Origin: a virus
DNA: 28,618 bases
Virus record (IMG/VR): IMGVR_UViG_3300014914_000029
Location: 1 to 28,618 of that record
Reading direction: 5' to 3' (one strand)
The position numbers and the translations under genes are program-made. The notes under the pieces were generated by a model. That model worked only from the letters and a program-made list of their open reading frames with translations, did no database searches and was not told where the DNA came from. Below are positions 7,546-14,771 of this stretch, one piece after another (position 1 is the first letter of the stretch; the number at the start of each line of letters is the position of its first letter).

Positions 7546-8772
7546 ATGAAAGGTTCTCAAGGCATCCCCTCTCTAAAACTGGAGACATTAAATAAGCTTA
7601 TATCTAAACTGGATAAAGCTCCTGATATGTTTTTCTCCAATTTGTTTCCGGTCGTTCAGTATGATTCGGATACAATTAGATGGGAAATTGAATATGGTTC
7701 TGCCGGAATGACACCGTTTGTTGCCCCTGGTTCTGTAGCTCCTGCTGTTGGAGTTGATGGTACTGGTGAAGCAAGCGCTAAGGCAGCTTTTTACAAAGAA
7801 AAAATGTACTTCGATGAAGAATTCCTCAATAACATGAGGGAACCAGGCTCCTGGGCTACTTATCAGGCTGCTGAAAGAAAATTGGCTCGTGGTACAACCA
7901 AACTGGATTATCGTATCCAGCGTAGGCGTGAATGGATGATGTCTCAAATGTTTATTGAGGGTACATTCTCTTACGTTCAGAAAGGTGGAACAAAGTTTAC
8001 TATTAATTATGGTATTCCCACTTCACATAAAGTTACTCTTACTGGTAATGATGCGTGGAATGTTGATCATGCTGATAGTAATCCTGTTGAAGATATTTTT
8101 GATGCAAAAAAGATTTTGGCTGATGACGCTGGAGTGTCTTCATTGACCGCTATGTGTAACAGTGAAGTTCTCAAAGTCTTGATGTTCAAAGATACTATAC
8201 AGGATCTTCTTTCAAAATCTGCATTCGGGAATGGTGATCTTTTTGCCCAACCCGCCCAGGTTCTTGGAACTTTATTGGGTGTAGGACCACTTGTGATTTA
8301 TGATGATTTGTATGAAGTGCCTGCTTATCTGACCGGGACTGTAACAGGTGGTGTTACTACTGTTATCCCTGTTGATGATGCTTCTGATTTTGAAGCTGGC
8401 GGAACTTTACGTTTCTACGACATGAGTGAAGTTAATACCTGGGAAGATTGCATAATTGGTTCTGTTCAGATTGAAGCTGGTACGGTAACAGTTGACGTTG
8501 CTCCAGTTGCTTCTTATGTTGCTGGTGAAGATAAAGTGACTATGAAGAAAAAGTTTATTGGTGACGATAAATTTTTCATGTTCAGCACTGACCAAGAAGG
8601 TGAAAAGGTTGCTGAATTTATGGAAGCGCCTTATGGCAATAATAGGCGTTGGGGCAAATTTGCAGATACTAAGGATGAATGGGATCCAGAAGGTGTTTGG
8701 TTAAGAATTCAGGATAAAGGTCTTCCTGTTCTTTACCATCCGGATACTACTTTTACTTATACTGTTTATTAA
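7546..8772 (+). CDS. Major capsid protein (lambda gpE-like)
   Basis: The 408-residue product has the features of the gpE family (HK97 fold): an N-terminal arm, an extended loop region (GMTPFVAPGSVAP, about 54-66), DEEFLNNMREPG (90-101), a long helix with RRREWMMSQMFIEGTF (126-141), an aligned DIFDAKKIL (183-191), and a C-terminal end (RWGKFADTKDEWDPEG). Residues about 262-333 look like an insertion of a small beta module, probably surface-exposed. The ribosome site AAGGAGGG is strong, in keeping with heavy expression. A 13-bp hairpin follows the stop. Order (protease, decoration, capsid) matches lambda-type head modules. Confidence 0.88.
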   Translation: MKGSQGIPSLKLETLNKLISKLDKAPDMFFSNLFPVVQYDSDTIRWEIEYGSAGMTPFVAPGSVAPAVGVDGTGEASAKAAFYKEKMYFDEEFLNNMREPGSWATYQAAERKLARGTTKLDYRIQRRREWMMSQMFIEGTFSYVQKGGTKFTINYGIPTSHKVTLTGNDAWNVDHADSNPVEDIFDAKKILADDAGVSSLTAMCNSEVLKVLMFKDTIQDLLSKSAFGNGDLFAQPAQVLGTLLGVGPLVIYDDLYEVPAYLTGTVTGGVTTVIPVDDASDFEAGGTLRFYDMSEVNTWEDCIIGSVQIEAGTVTVDVAPVASYVAGEDKVTMKKKFIGDDKFFMFSTDQEGEKVAEFMEAPYGNNRRWGKFADTKDEWDPEGVWLRIQDKGLPVLYHPDTTFTYTVY

Positions 8773-8790
8773 GTCGTATTTTTGGTTACT

Positions 8791-8821
8791 AATGGATGGG
8801 GCACAAAATGCCCCATCCATT
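8791..8821 (+). terminator. Strong 13-bp hairpin after the capsid gene
   Basis: AATGGATGGGGCA (8791-8803) pairs perfectly with TGCCCCATCCATT (8809-8821) around a 5-base loop (CAAAA). Only three T residues mark its 3' side before the next ribosome site at 8825, so it may be a partial terminator or an mRNA-stabilising hairpin that lets capsid mRNA accumulate above the neck genes. Confidence 0.65.
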
Positions 8822-8837
8822 TACAAGGAGGACAATC

Positions 8838-9170
8838 ATGATAGTTGTGAAATTAATGCAGACGTTAAAGGTTAGTGAATTAGGAAGATTGATTCCAATA
8901 GGAACAGTTTTTCGTGGTAAAAACAGAAAAGATTTCCCAAAGTGGTTACAAGCAGAAATAAAGTACTTTGAAGCTACCCCTAAACGTTCAACATTACTTA
9001 TCAAAGAAATGCTCGAAAAAGTAGCACCAATCGACTCCGATGCAGACAAAAAAGATGTTGATGATGTTGATGCTGTAAAAATAGAAGAAAATGATGTTCC
9101 CGACAAAGATCCTGAATCGGAATCGGAGAAAGAAAATTCCCCAACTTTGAATAAACGAAATAAGAAATAG
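8838..9170 (+). CDS. Small acidic neck-region protein, 110 aa
   Basis: The ATG at 8838 has AAGGAGG 6 bases upstream; an earlier in-frame start (8796) would lie inside the capsid hairpin and is rejected. Residues 1-65 form a small domain (VVKLMQTLKVSELGRLIPIG, PKWLQAEIKYFE). The rest is highly charged, with Asp/Glu runs and a Lys/Arg end (NKRNKK), likely disordered. It takes the position of lambda FI, after the major capsid gene, but similarity is not clear, so a packaging or connector role is only a possibility. Confidence 0.7.
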   Translation: MIVVKLMQTLKVSELGRLIPIGTVFRGKNRKDFPKWLQAEIKYFEATPKRSTLLIKEMLEKVAPIDSDADKKDVDDVDAVKIEENDVPDKDPESESEKENSPTLNKRNKK

Positions 9171-9178
9171 GGGTTATT

Positions 9179-9598
9179 ATGGCATTAGAAAATGAAGAGG
9201 AATTAGTAAGTTTTGTTAAAGACACCATGGGAGCTTCTTACGAGAAAGTTACAGATGATGGTTTTAAACGAGCTTCGTCCCAAGCTCAAGCTGAACTTCA
9301 TTGGTCTTTGCCATTGAATGACTCTTTTAAAGAATATTGGTTGGTTGAGCGGACTAAAAGATTTGTTACAAATATACTTCTTTTTGAATCCGCTCACAAA
9401 TTCCAATATAAAAAAATTAGTCTCCAACATAGATTTGCTCAGTATATTCAATTGATCAAATTGATGGATGATGAATTCAAAGCAGCATTAGAAGATAATC
9501 CTGATGTTTTTGATACTGGTGTATGGCCGAATCTTGCATTTTATCTTACTAATGGATTTCAATATGATACAGATGGTGAGGATTTAACTTACTTTTAA
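9179..9598 (+). CDS. Putative head-tail adaptor (connector) protein
   Basis: The 139-residue protein looks helical (ELVSFVKDTMGASYEKV, DDGFKRASSQAQAELHW, KFQYKKISLQHRFAQYIQLI) and follows the capsid region where adaptor proteins that bind the portal ring usually lie. A GGGG-containing ribosome site precedes the ATG. No unique motif is visible; the assignment depends on position, size and helical character. It is followed within 12 bases by another neck gene. Confidence 0.55.
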   Translation: MALENEEELVSFVKDTMGASYEKVTDDGFKRASSQAQAELHWSLPLNDSFKEYWLVERTKRFVTNILLFESAHKFQYKKISLQHRFAQYIQLIKLMDDEFKAALEDNPDVFDTGVWPNLAFYLTNGFQYDTDGEDLTYF

Positions 9599-9610
9599 GG
9601 GAGTTTACAT

Positions 9611-10228
9611 ATGGCAGGAATTGGCGGAGATATTAAAGATGTCTTACAAGAACTTGGAACTCCGTTTGTTCTTGTTAAACTTGATGGTTCAGAATTAACA
9701 GGAGAAAGTCTGGACTATGAAATGTATTATGAACAAAGTACGGAGTTCATTAGACAGTTTGCCTATTCTGGCGATTTTCAATATGATTCTCAAGTAGAAG
9801 GTGGAGATATGCTTGTTTTTGATAATAAGCATTTTTTGGTTATGAATGTCAAAAAGACTTTATTTGAGAATGAACCTGTAGACCATTCTAATTTTTTCAT
9901 TGAAACAAATACTCTCGGTAGAATTTCACGTGGTGGTGAAGTCAGAGATCCAATAACTAAAGAAATAGTTACCATTTGGGCAACTGTTCTTGATAATGTT
10001 TATGGCACAATGGTGTCACTTGCTACAGCAGATAATTCTATGGGAAGTGTTACTACAACTTTAGATAGATTTACGTTATTCATTCAAGGTTTTACTTCTG
10101 TTAGACCTGGTGATAGATGGTATCCGGATGTAACTGATCTTACAGAATATTATCAAATTATGGAGATTGATAAATATAGGTTTACCGGTTTGCTTACATT
10201 AAAACTTATTGAGGATGCTCGAAAATAA
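9611..10228 (+). CDS. Putative neck/head-completion protein, 205 aa
   Basis: A beta-rich protein with GTPFVLVKLDGSELTGES near its N-terminus, NKHFLVMNVKKTLFEN in the middle and a C-terminal segment typical of neck stopper or tail-joining proteins (DRFTLFIQGFTSVRPGDRW, then YYQIMEIDKYRF). It lies between the helical adaptor and the gp10-like gene, and its stop overlaps the next ATG by one base. The head-completion or stopper role is inferred from order. Confidence 0.55.
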   Translation: MAGIGGDIKDVLQELGTPFVLVKLDGSELTGESLDYEMYYEQSTEFIRQFAYSGDFQYDSQVEGGDMLVFDNKHFLVMNVKKTLFENEPVDHSNFFIETNTLGRISRGGEVRDPITKEIVTIWATVLDNVYGTMVSLATADNSMGSVTTTLDRFTLFIQGFTSVRPGDRWYPDVTDLTEYYQIMEIDKYRFTGLLTLKLIEDARK

Positions 10229-11088
10229 TGGCTCTTGATACAAATATGCTATTTTCTCTTAATGGGAAAGATTTTTTATCTTCTTACGGGAAGTTGGAAG
10301 AATCGTATAAGTATTTTAGAGGTACTGTTCAAACAATGGCTCATTGGAGTGCTACTTCTGGTGGTGGTCGTTTTACTAAATTAATAAGTCTTGATTTTAT
10401 ATCACAATTAAAGAAATGGATGATCCAAGAAAAATTTAAAAGTTCTGAACCGTACAATGAATATTATGGTAGAATGAAGAAAGATTTAGATTCACGGTTT
10501 TGGATGCTCCGTGGTAATGTGTATAAGAATATCAGTATTATTTATAGAGGTAAACATACACAGACTGTTGGAATTCGTCGGGATATAATGGTCCCCAGAA
10601 TTGGAATAGACGGTAAAGCGTATGGGACAATAAGCATTGCTGTATATGCCATGATTAATGAATTTGGTGGTAAGAATGTAAAAGCAAGACCATTGTTCCA
10701 ACCGGCAATGTTAGAATTTATCCAACACCATTTTCCACCAATGGCTAAAATGGTAAAAAAGGCTATTATTATAGCGGCTAAAAAAGAAGAAAAAAGAGTA
10801 ATCCAACGTACTTCTGCTAAAGGGGATATTAGTAATGTCATAAGTCAAGCTTCTTTAGGAGATATAGATAAAGTGGCTAATAAAAATATTGATCGTGATT
10901 TTAGTCAGGATGTTTTTGAAGGTGGTTTATCTATAACCGGTGGATCCAGTATTGGTCAGACTACTAAAGCACTTAATAAGAGTGGGGCAAGAATGTCCAA
11001 AAGAGTAAGTAAAGAAATGGTAGCATTTGCAAAGAGTAAAGGAATGTCCATTTCTGAACTGCAAGAATTTTTGAGTACAGGGGAATAA
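10228..11088 (+). CDS. Tail completion protein (HK97 gp10 / lambda Z-like)
   Basis: Residues about 140-160 contain YAMINEFGGKNVKARPLFQP and then AMLEF, closely matching the conserved stretch of HK97 gp10-type proteins (EFGG, RP, PA), which complete the tail end that joins the head. At 286 residues it is longer than most gp10 proteins, with a basic, Ser/Lys-rich C-terminus (KSGARMSKRVSKEMVAFAKS). It is coupled to the previous gene by a one-base overlap. Confidence 0.75.
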   Translation: MALDTNMLFSLNGKDFLSSYGKLEESYKYFRGTVQTMAHWSATSGGGRFTKLISLDFISQLKKWMIQEKFKSSEPYNEYYGRMKKDLDSRFWMLRGNVYKNISIIYRGKHTQTVGIRRDIMVPRIGIDGKAYGTISIAVYAMINEFGGKNVKARPLFQPAMLEFIQHHFPPMAKMVKKAIIIAAKKEEKRVIQRTSAKGDISNVISQASLGDIDKVANKNIDRDFSQDVFEGGLSITGGSSIGQTTKALNKSGARMSKRVSKEMVAFAKSKGMSISELQEFLSTGE

Positions 11089-11089
11089 A

Positions 11090-11305
11090 ATGGATTTAAT
11101 AGATGTTCAACCGAAAGAGTTTATGTTTATGTATGGCATAACTTTAACGGATCTTAAAAAATTAGAATTAATTCTGGATAATATGCAGTTCAATTATAAT
11201 AGTGCTTTACCAGAACACAATGAAGCAAAAGAATATTTAGAAACAAAATTTTACCCTGCTGTAAAAGAAGGTATAAAGATAGTAGGAGGTCCTGATGGCT
11301 CTTAG
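11090..11305 (+). CDS. Small hypothetical protein, 71 aa
   Basis: It begins two bases after the previous stop, with GGGGAA as ribosome site, and overlaps the next gene by 11 bases. The protein is helical and acidic (ITLTDLKKLELILDNMQ, PEHNEAKEYLETKFYPAV). Its position between the gp10-like and tail-terminator genes suggests a neck or tail accessory protein. No family is recognised. Confidence 0.6.
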   Translation: MDLIDVQPKEFMFMYGITLTDLKKLELILDNMQFNYNSALPEHNEAKEYLETKFYPAVKEGIKIVGGPDGS

Positions 11306-11759
11306 TGTTGTAAGTCGTGAATCAGATTTTAAAAGAAGTATTAAAAAATACTTTCTGGATAATTTAGAGACCACGGAAGGTTTAAAATTATTTTTTGAAA
11401 CTTTGGAAGAAACACCACTTAATGGTTCTGGTGCTCCGTATACTAAATGGGTAATTATTGATTTTGGAAGAAGGGATTTAGGTCCTGTATCAGAACAGTA
11501 TATTTCTATTGATATATACACCAGGAATGATAAAGAAGGAGATACACTTGCTAAATTGGTTGATACTGTTATGGATTACATTATTGATGAAGATGCAACG
11601 AATGGTCTTGTTACTATTCCTTATTACGATACTACTGGTGTTTGGAGTGTAGTTGGTGGAATAATACCATATCTTCAACAATCTTTTGGTAGATTAGAAG
11701 GTGTGGATAAAACTTTGTTTAAATCCATCAATATTTTGTGTAAGTGGGGTGGGAAATAA
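11295..11759 (+). CDS. Putative tail terminator protein (lambda gpU-like)
   Basis: The 154-residue protein has the order expected of a tail terminator: an N-terminal helix (SRESDFKRSIKKYFLDNL), a strand with KWVIIDFGRRDLGP (about 51-64), then YISIDIYTRNDKEGDTLAKL and helix LVDTVMDYIID, and an SINILCKW end. It stands after the gp10-like gene and before the tail tube gene (the tube is separated by the Com-like and HNH genes). The GGAGG ribosome site is strong. Such proteins cap the growing tail tube. Confidence 0.65.
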   Translation: MALSVVSRESDFKRSIKKYFLDNLETTEGLKLFFETLEETPLNGSGAPYTKWVIIDFGRRDLGPVSEQYISIDIYTRNDKEGDTLAKLVDTVMDYIIDEDATNGLVTIPYYDTTGVWSVVGGIIPYLQQSFGRLEGVDKTLFKSINILCKWGGK

Positions 11760-11968
11760 TGTTTATCTGTTGTGAAAAATGTGGAAAGAAGTTAATAGAA
11801 AGATTGCCTAATGGTTTATGGCGTTTTAAATTTGGAAAAAGAGAGGGAGGAGTTTCGGTTGTGGATATGGAAATTCACGGGTCAATAAAGATGAAATGTA
11901 TTAAACGGACTTGTGATCATATAAACATCTTGAATTACTTCCCTTCTGGAGGAACAAATGTTGTGTAA
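11759..11968 (+). CDS. Com-like small zinc-binding protein, 69 aa
   Basis: I chose the ATG at 11759, which overlaps the previous stop (TAATG) and follows GGGGTGGG; an upstream in-frame GTG at 11744 is less likely. The protein has a CxxC knuckle (CEKCGKKL, cysteines at 5 and 8) and a second pair in KMKCIKRTCDHINIL. This order resembles phage Mu Com, an RNA-binding zinc finger that activates translation of the mom DNA-modification gene, and many short Com-like proteins in other phages. Here the second pair is Cx4C rather than CxxC. No mom gene is in the window. Function is therefore unproven. Confidence 0.6.
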   Translation: MFICCEKCGKKLIERLPNGLWRFKFGKREGGVSVVDMEIHGSIKMKCIKRTCDHINILNYFPSGGTNVV

Positions 11969-12587
11969 ACTTTCAAATTGTTCTACCAAAGTATATGCTA
12001 AAAAATTATGTCGTAGGCATTACGAACAAATGAGGACTAAAGGATTTACAACAGATTTACCTAAAAATGAAAGAAAAATACAAAAATTCATTAAAAAAGG
12101 AAATACATATTTAATTGAATTATGTGGTAGGGATGGGAAAGTATTAAAATATGCTGTGATTGATGAACAGGATTATAACCTTGTTAAGAAATATAAATGT
12201 AATATTACTGGTGGAAAATATGTCCGTTGTTATTGCAAAGGAGAAGAAACAAAATTATTACATCAAATAATATTGGGGCATTCTTGGGTAGATCATAAAG
12301 ATTTGGATGGTTTTAATTGCAGACGTTTTAATTTACGACCGTGTACACCACAACAAAATCAGTTTAATAAACGAAGTTATAAAAATTCATCTTTTCTTTT
12401 TAAAGGAGTTCATCGTGTTAAAAGAAAAAAAGGGTATAGATTTATTGCACAAATACGGGTAAATAAGAAAAATATTCATCTTGGAATATTTGATTCAGAA
12501 GTCAAAGCTCATGAAGAATATTCCAAGTATGCAAATATTTATCATAAAGAGTTTGCAAATAAATCTGTTTCTGTTAGTATAAATTAG
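11958..12587 (+). CDS. HNH endonuclease with AP2 domain (free-standing homing endonuclease)
   Basis: Three parts are visible in 209 residues. The N-terminus has a finger-like C-x4-C-x9-C-x2-H motif (C3 to H21). Residues about 105-135 carry the HNH core: VDHKDLDGFNCRRFNL, then RPCTPQQNQ. Residues about 145-200 form an AP2-type DNA-binding domain (GVHRVKRKKGYRFIAQI, HLGIFDSEVKAHEEYSKYA). This combination is common in phage homing endonucleases, which cut related phage DNA and spread into it. The ATG has GGAGG 5-6 bases upstream. It is inserted between tail-terminator and tail-tube genes. The gene is rich in AAA/ATT codons compared with its neighbours. Confidence 0.9.
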   Translation: MLCKLSNCSTKVYAKKLCRRHYEQMRTKGFTTDLPKNERKIQKFIKKGNTYLIELCGRDGKVLKYAVIDEQDYNLVKKYKCNITGGKYVRCYCKGEETKLLHQIILGHSWVDHKDLDGFNCRRFNLRPCTPQQNQFNKRSYKNSSFLFKGVHRVKRKKGYRFIAQIRVNKKNIHLGIFDSEVKAHEEYSKYANIYHKEFANKSVSVSIN

Positions 12588-12595
12588 GAATTAAG

Positions 12596-12618
12596 AAATG
12601 GAAAGCCAGCCATTTTTT
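12596..12618 (+). terminator. Weak candidate intrinsic terminator after the first HNH gene
   Basis: AAATGG (12596-12601) and CCATTT (12610-12615) could pair around an 8-base loop, followed by T residues through 12618. The stem is short and poor in GC. No convincing promoter is seen between here and the tail tube gene, so the tube gene may depend on read-through. Confidence 0.25.
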
Positions 12619-12681
12619 ATACAATCCATTAAATGGAATGGGGAATGACTAAAATGAAATTTTTATTAAAGGAGACTTGAT

Positions 12682-13578
12682 ATGTCCCGTACGGGTCCTG
12701 TTACCAAAGATACCAGTACTGTTGCATTGGGGTTAGCCCAGATTAGAGTTGGTAGTGCAAGTGCTAATATAGCATTAATTGCACCTCAACTTGATTCGGA
12801 TGATTCCATCGGTGCTCTTGCATCAACAAAGTTTACTGGTACTGTTGACTATTGGAAGCTGGAATCAGGCTTTCCTATGCTGGAAGATTTGACTCTTCCG
12901 ATTAGGGAAGCGTCCATGCTTGAATGTGAATTTAAAGAAATAACACCTTATAACCTTGCGCTTGCTCGTGGTATTGATCCTCTGGATGATATTCCGGCAA
13001 CTGCAACCAAGGGAACTGTTGTAAGCACATCTGGAACAATTGTTGGTGACATTACTGTTACTGATGATGCCGGTCCAGTTACTGAAAATTACACCGTATT
13101 TTTTACTGGTGCAACTGCAGGTGATATTATCGGTAGTGTTTCTGGTCTTGTTGAATCATTTGTTGCTGTGACTGGTGCAATTGAACCAGATAATGGTGGT
13201 AATCCGTATTTCAGTCTACCTGCTAATTTTTTCAGTGGTACGTGGGCTGCGGATGACAGTTATACATTTAGCTGTACCGCTTTTGTTGCTGGAAGTTCTG
13301 CTTATACTGATCCTCATGCAGGAGAGATTAAACTTGGAGCTTTGACTGCACCTGCTTATGTAAGAATGGAAGCAGTATACACTTATCCTGATGGTTCAAA
13401 TACCATGACCATTATTTTCCCGAGAGCAAATTGTACAACTTCTGTTGAAATTGATTTGCAATCAGAGGATAATGCAAATGTTCCACTTACGTTTGAAGCC
13501 AAAAGAGCGGATTCAGAAACGACTGGTGGAAATGCTGTTTGGGATTCTATGACTTTGGGACGCATCGTATTTGCGTAG
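12682..13578 (+). CDS. Major tail tube protein
   Basis: The 298-residue protein lies in the lambda V position, before the tail chaperone genes, and ends just before a strong terminator. The framework matches a paralogue at 27472: N-terminal GLAQIRVG (16-23), FTGTVDYWKL (51-60), and C-terminal EAVYTYPDGSNTMTIIFP (230-247) and GRIVFA. Between residues about 104 and 212 there is a Gly/Thr-rich insertion (for example FFSGTWAADDSYTFS), probably an extra surface domain. Tube subunits of this type form hexameric rings around the DNA channel. The ribosome site is AAAGGAGA. Abundant-protein codon use and the terminator fit its expected high expression. Confidence 0.85.
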   Translation: MSRTGPVTKDTSTVALGLAQIRVGSASANIALIAPQLDSDDSIGALASTKFTGTVDYWKLESGFPMLEDLTLPIREASMLECEFKEITPYNLALARGIDPLDDIPATATKGTVVSTSGTIVGDITVTDDAGPVTENYTVFFTGATAGDIIGSVSGLVESFVAVTGAIEPDNGGNPYFSLPANFFSGTWAADDSYTFSCTAFVAGSSAYTDPHAGEIKLGALTAPAYVRMEAVYTYPDGSNTMTIIFPRANCTTSVEIDLQSEDNANVPLTFEAKRADSETTGGNAVWDSMTLGRIVFA

Positions 13579-13588
13579 AATATTTAAC

Positions 13589-13617
13589 TTGACAACATAG
13601 AAACTCCCTGTTAAATG
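13589..13617 (+). promoter_or_regulatory. Candidate promoter overlapping the terminator's left arm
   Basis: A perfect TTGACA (13589-13594) is followed 16 bases later by TTAAAT (13611-13616) or 17 bases later by TAAATG (13612-13617). Both -10 boxes are poor. If active, transcription would start near 13623 and miss the left arm of the hairpin that hides the ribosome site of the second HNH gene. Confidence 0.35.
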
Positions 13618-13651
13618 TTAGTAATAAAACATCGTAACAGGGAGTTTTTTT
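13601..13651 (+). terminator. Intrinsic terminator of the tail tube gene, containing the next gene's ribosome site
   Basis: AAACTCCCTGTTA (13601-13613) and TAACAGGGAGTTT (13635-13647) are perfect 13-bp arms. A 5-bp inner stem (ATGTT with AACAT) lies inside the loop, and T residues run from 13645 to 13651. The ATG of the second HNH gene begins at 13652, and its only ribosome site, GGGAG (13640-13644), is in the 3' arm. Confidence 0.85.
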
Positions 13652-14287
13652 ATGGCTAAAAAATATGTAAAAAGAATTTGTTATCATGAAGGATGTGAAA
13701 GAATTGCAGTACAGTCTTTTGAAAGTAAATGGTATTGCAATAAACACATATCAAGGTGTAGAAAATATGGTGATTCTTCTATTAATCGTAATCCTAAATT
13801 TATGGGAACTATCAAAGAACGTTTATTGCATAATGCCGTTGTTAATCCCAAGACTAATTGTTGGGAGTGGCAATTAAGTTTAGATAAAGGTGGTTATGGA
13901 AATATTTCTATTGGGAATATTCCTTACCAAGTCCATAGAGTTTCGTATGAAACATTTGTACATAAACTTGTGCCAAAAACGTTACATGTTTTGCATGATT
14001 GTGATAATCGAAGATGCATAAACCCAGAACATTTGTTTACTGGTACAAATTATGATAACATGCAAGACAGAAATATCAAAGGTAGACAGGCAAAAGGCAC
14101 TATGTTTTCTACTTCTAAACTTACTGAAGATAAAGTAAAAGATATTAAAAATCAATTTAAAGAATTTGTCCCTTTTGATGAAATAGGGTTTTCTAATCAA
14201 TGTGGATTAATTGCAGATAAGTACAACGTTAGTGGTAAATTAATTCGTAATATATACCATGGAACTGCTTGGAAACATGTTGATTGA
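13652..14287 (+). CDS. HNH endonuclease (free-standing homing endonuclease)
   Basis: The 211-residue product has an N-terminal C-x4-C-x13-C-x2-H finger (C10 to H32), a WEWQ-type start of the nuclease domain (CWEWQLSLDKGGYG, about 71-84), and the core HVLHDCDNRRCINPEHLF followed by TGTNYDNMQDR, a classic HNH_3 pattern. The C-terminus (KLTEDKVKDI, ADKYNVSGKLIRNIYHGTAW) looks like a helix-turn-helix that helps bind the target. It is inserted between the tail tube terminator and the promoter of the chaperone genes. Its start codon follows the terminator T-run directly, so expression is likely restricted. It is a different nuclease subtype from the first HNH gene, which carries an AP2 domain. Confidence 0.9.
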   Translation: MAKKYVKRICYHEGCERIAVQSFESKWYCNKHISRCRKYGDSSINRNPKFMGTIKERLLHNAVVNPKTNCWEWQLSLDKGGYGNISIGNIPYQVHRVSYETFVHKLVPKTLHVLHDCDNRRCINPEHLFTGTNYDNMQDRNIKGRQAKGTMFSTSKLTEDKVKDIKNQFKEFVPFDEIGFSNQCGLIADKYNVSGKLIRNIYHGTAWKHVD

Positions 14288-14299
14288 CATTTTTTTTGC

Positions 14300-14328
14300 T
14301 TGACATCTTCTTTCCGCCTTCGTATATT
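14300..14328 (+). promoter_or_regulatory. Strong sigma70-type promoter for tail chaperone and tape measure genes
   Basis: TTGACA (14300-14305), a 17-base spacer and TATATT (14323-14328) make a near-consensus promoter; a second TATAAT lies at 14332-14337. It follows the second HNH gene and a T-run, and leads into the AAGGAG ribosome site of the ATG at 14388. It would restart transcription after the tube-gene terminator. Confidence 0.75.
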
Positions 14329-14387
14329 GCATATAATCCATTATTGGAATTGTTTTAATTATTAATTTAATCTCTAAGGAGAAAACT

Positions 14388-14771
14388 ATGTCCGAAACAA
14401 ATATGAACCCAGATATCACGACCGTGAAGGTTGGCGTTCGCAAACTCAAAGAAATCACAATTTACCCATTGTCAATTGCCAGTCAATTATCTGCTACTGA
14501 ACTTATAGGAGAGATAGTTGCTAAATTTGCTTCTTTTGAAGATGTGGCGGAGGCTGAAGTTGTGCAGATATTCTTAGATATTTTAAAAGATAATGTTGGT
14601 AAATTACTGGCGTTCGTTACTGATGAAAAAATTGATCTTGAAGAATTAACAAATCCACAATTAGAAGCCATTGTTAATGTTATTTATGATTGTAACTATA
14701 GAGGAATTGTAAAAAACTCGAAGGACCTCATCGAAAAAGCGAAGCCACTTGTAGCCTCGATGAGGTCATAA
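14388..14771 (+). CDS. Tail assembly chaperone (gpG-like), zero-frame product
   Basis: This 127-residue protein directly precedes the tape measure region, as lambda gpG does. It is mainly helical and acidic (LSATELIGEIVAKFASFED, VVQIFLDILKDNVGKLLAF, LEELTNPQLEAIVNVIYD). Such chaperones coat the tape measure protein during tail assembly and are not part of the finished tail. Near its end (14711-14717) is an A AAA AAC slippery site followed by a perfect stem, so part of the ribosomes should shift to -1 and make the longer product. It has an AAGGAG ribosome site and its own promoter upstream. Confidence 0.82.
   Translation: MSETNMNPDITTVKVGVRKLKEITIYPLSIASQLSATELIGEIVAKFASFEDVAEAEVVQIFLDILKDNVGKLLAFVTDEKIDLEELTNPQLEAIVNVIYDCNYRGIVKNSKDLIEKAKPLVASMRS

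Noticed and set aside
8796-8837. Upstream start for the 110-residue gene
   Set aside because: The start falls inside the capsid hairpin, whereas the ATG at 8838 has AAGGAGG at ideal spacing.
8789-9106. 105-residue minus-strand frame after the capsid gene
   Set aside because: It is antisense to the supported gene at 8838-9170 and runs through the hairpin.
14284-14289. An extra TTGACA at the end of the second HNH gene
   Set aside because: No -10 match at 16-18 bases; the nearby TTGACA at 14300 with TATATT is clearly the better promoter.
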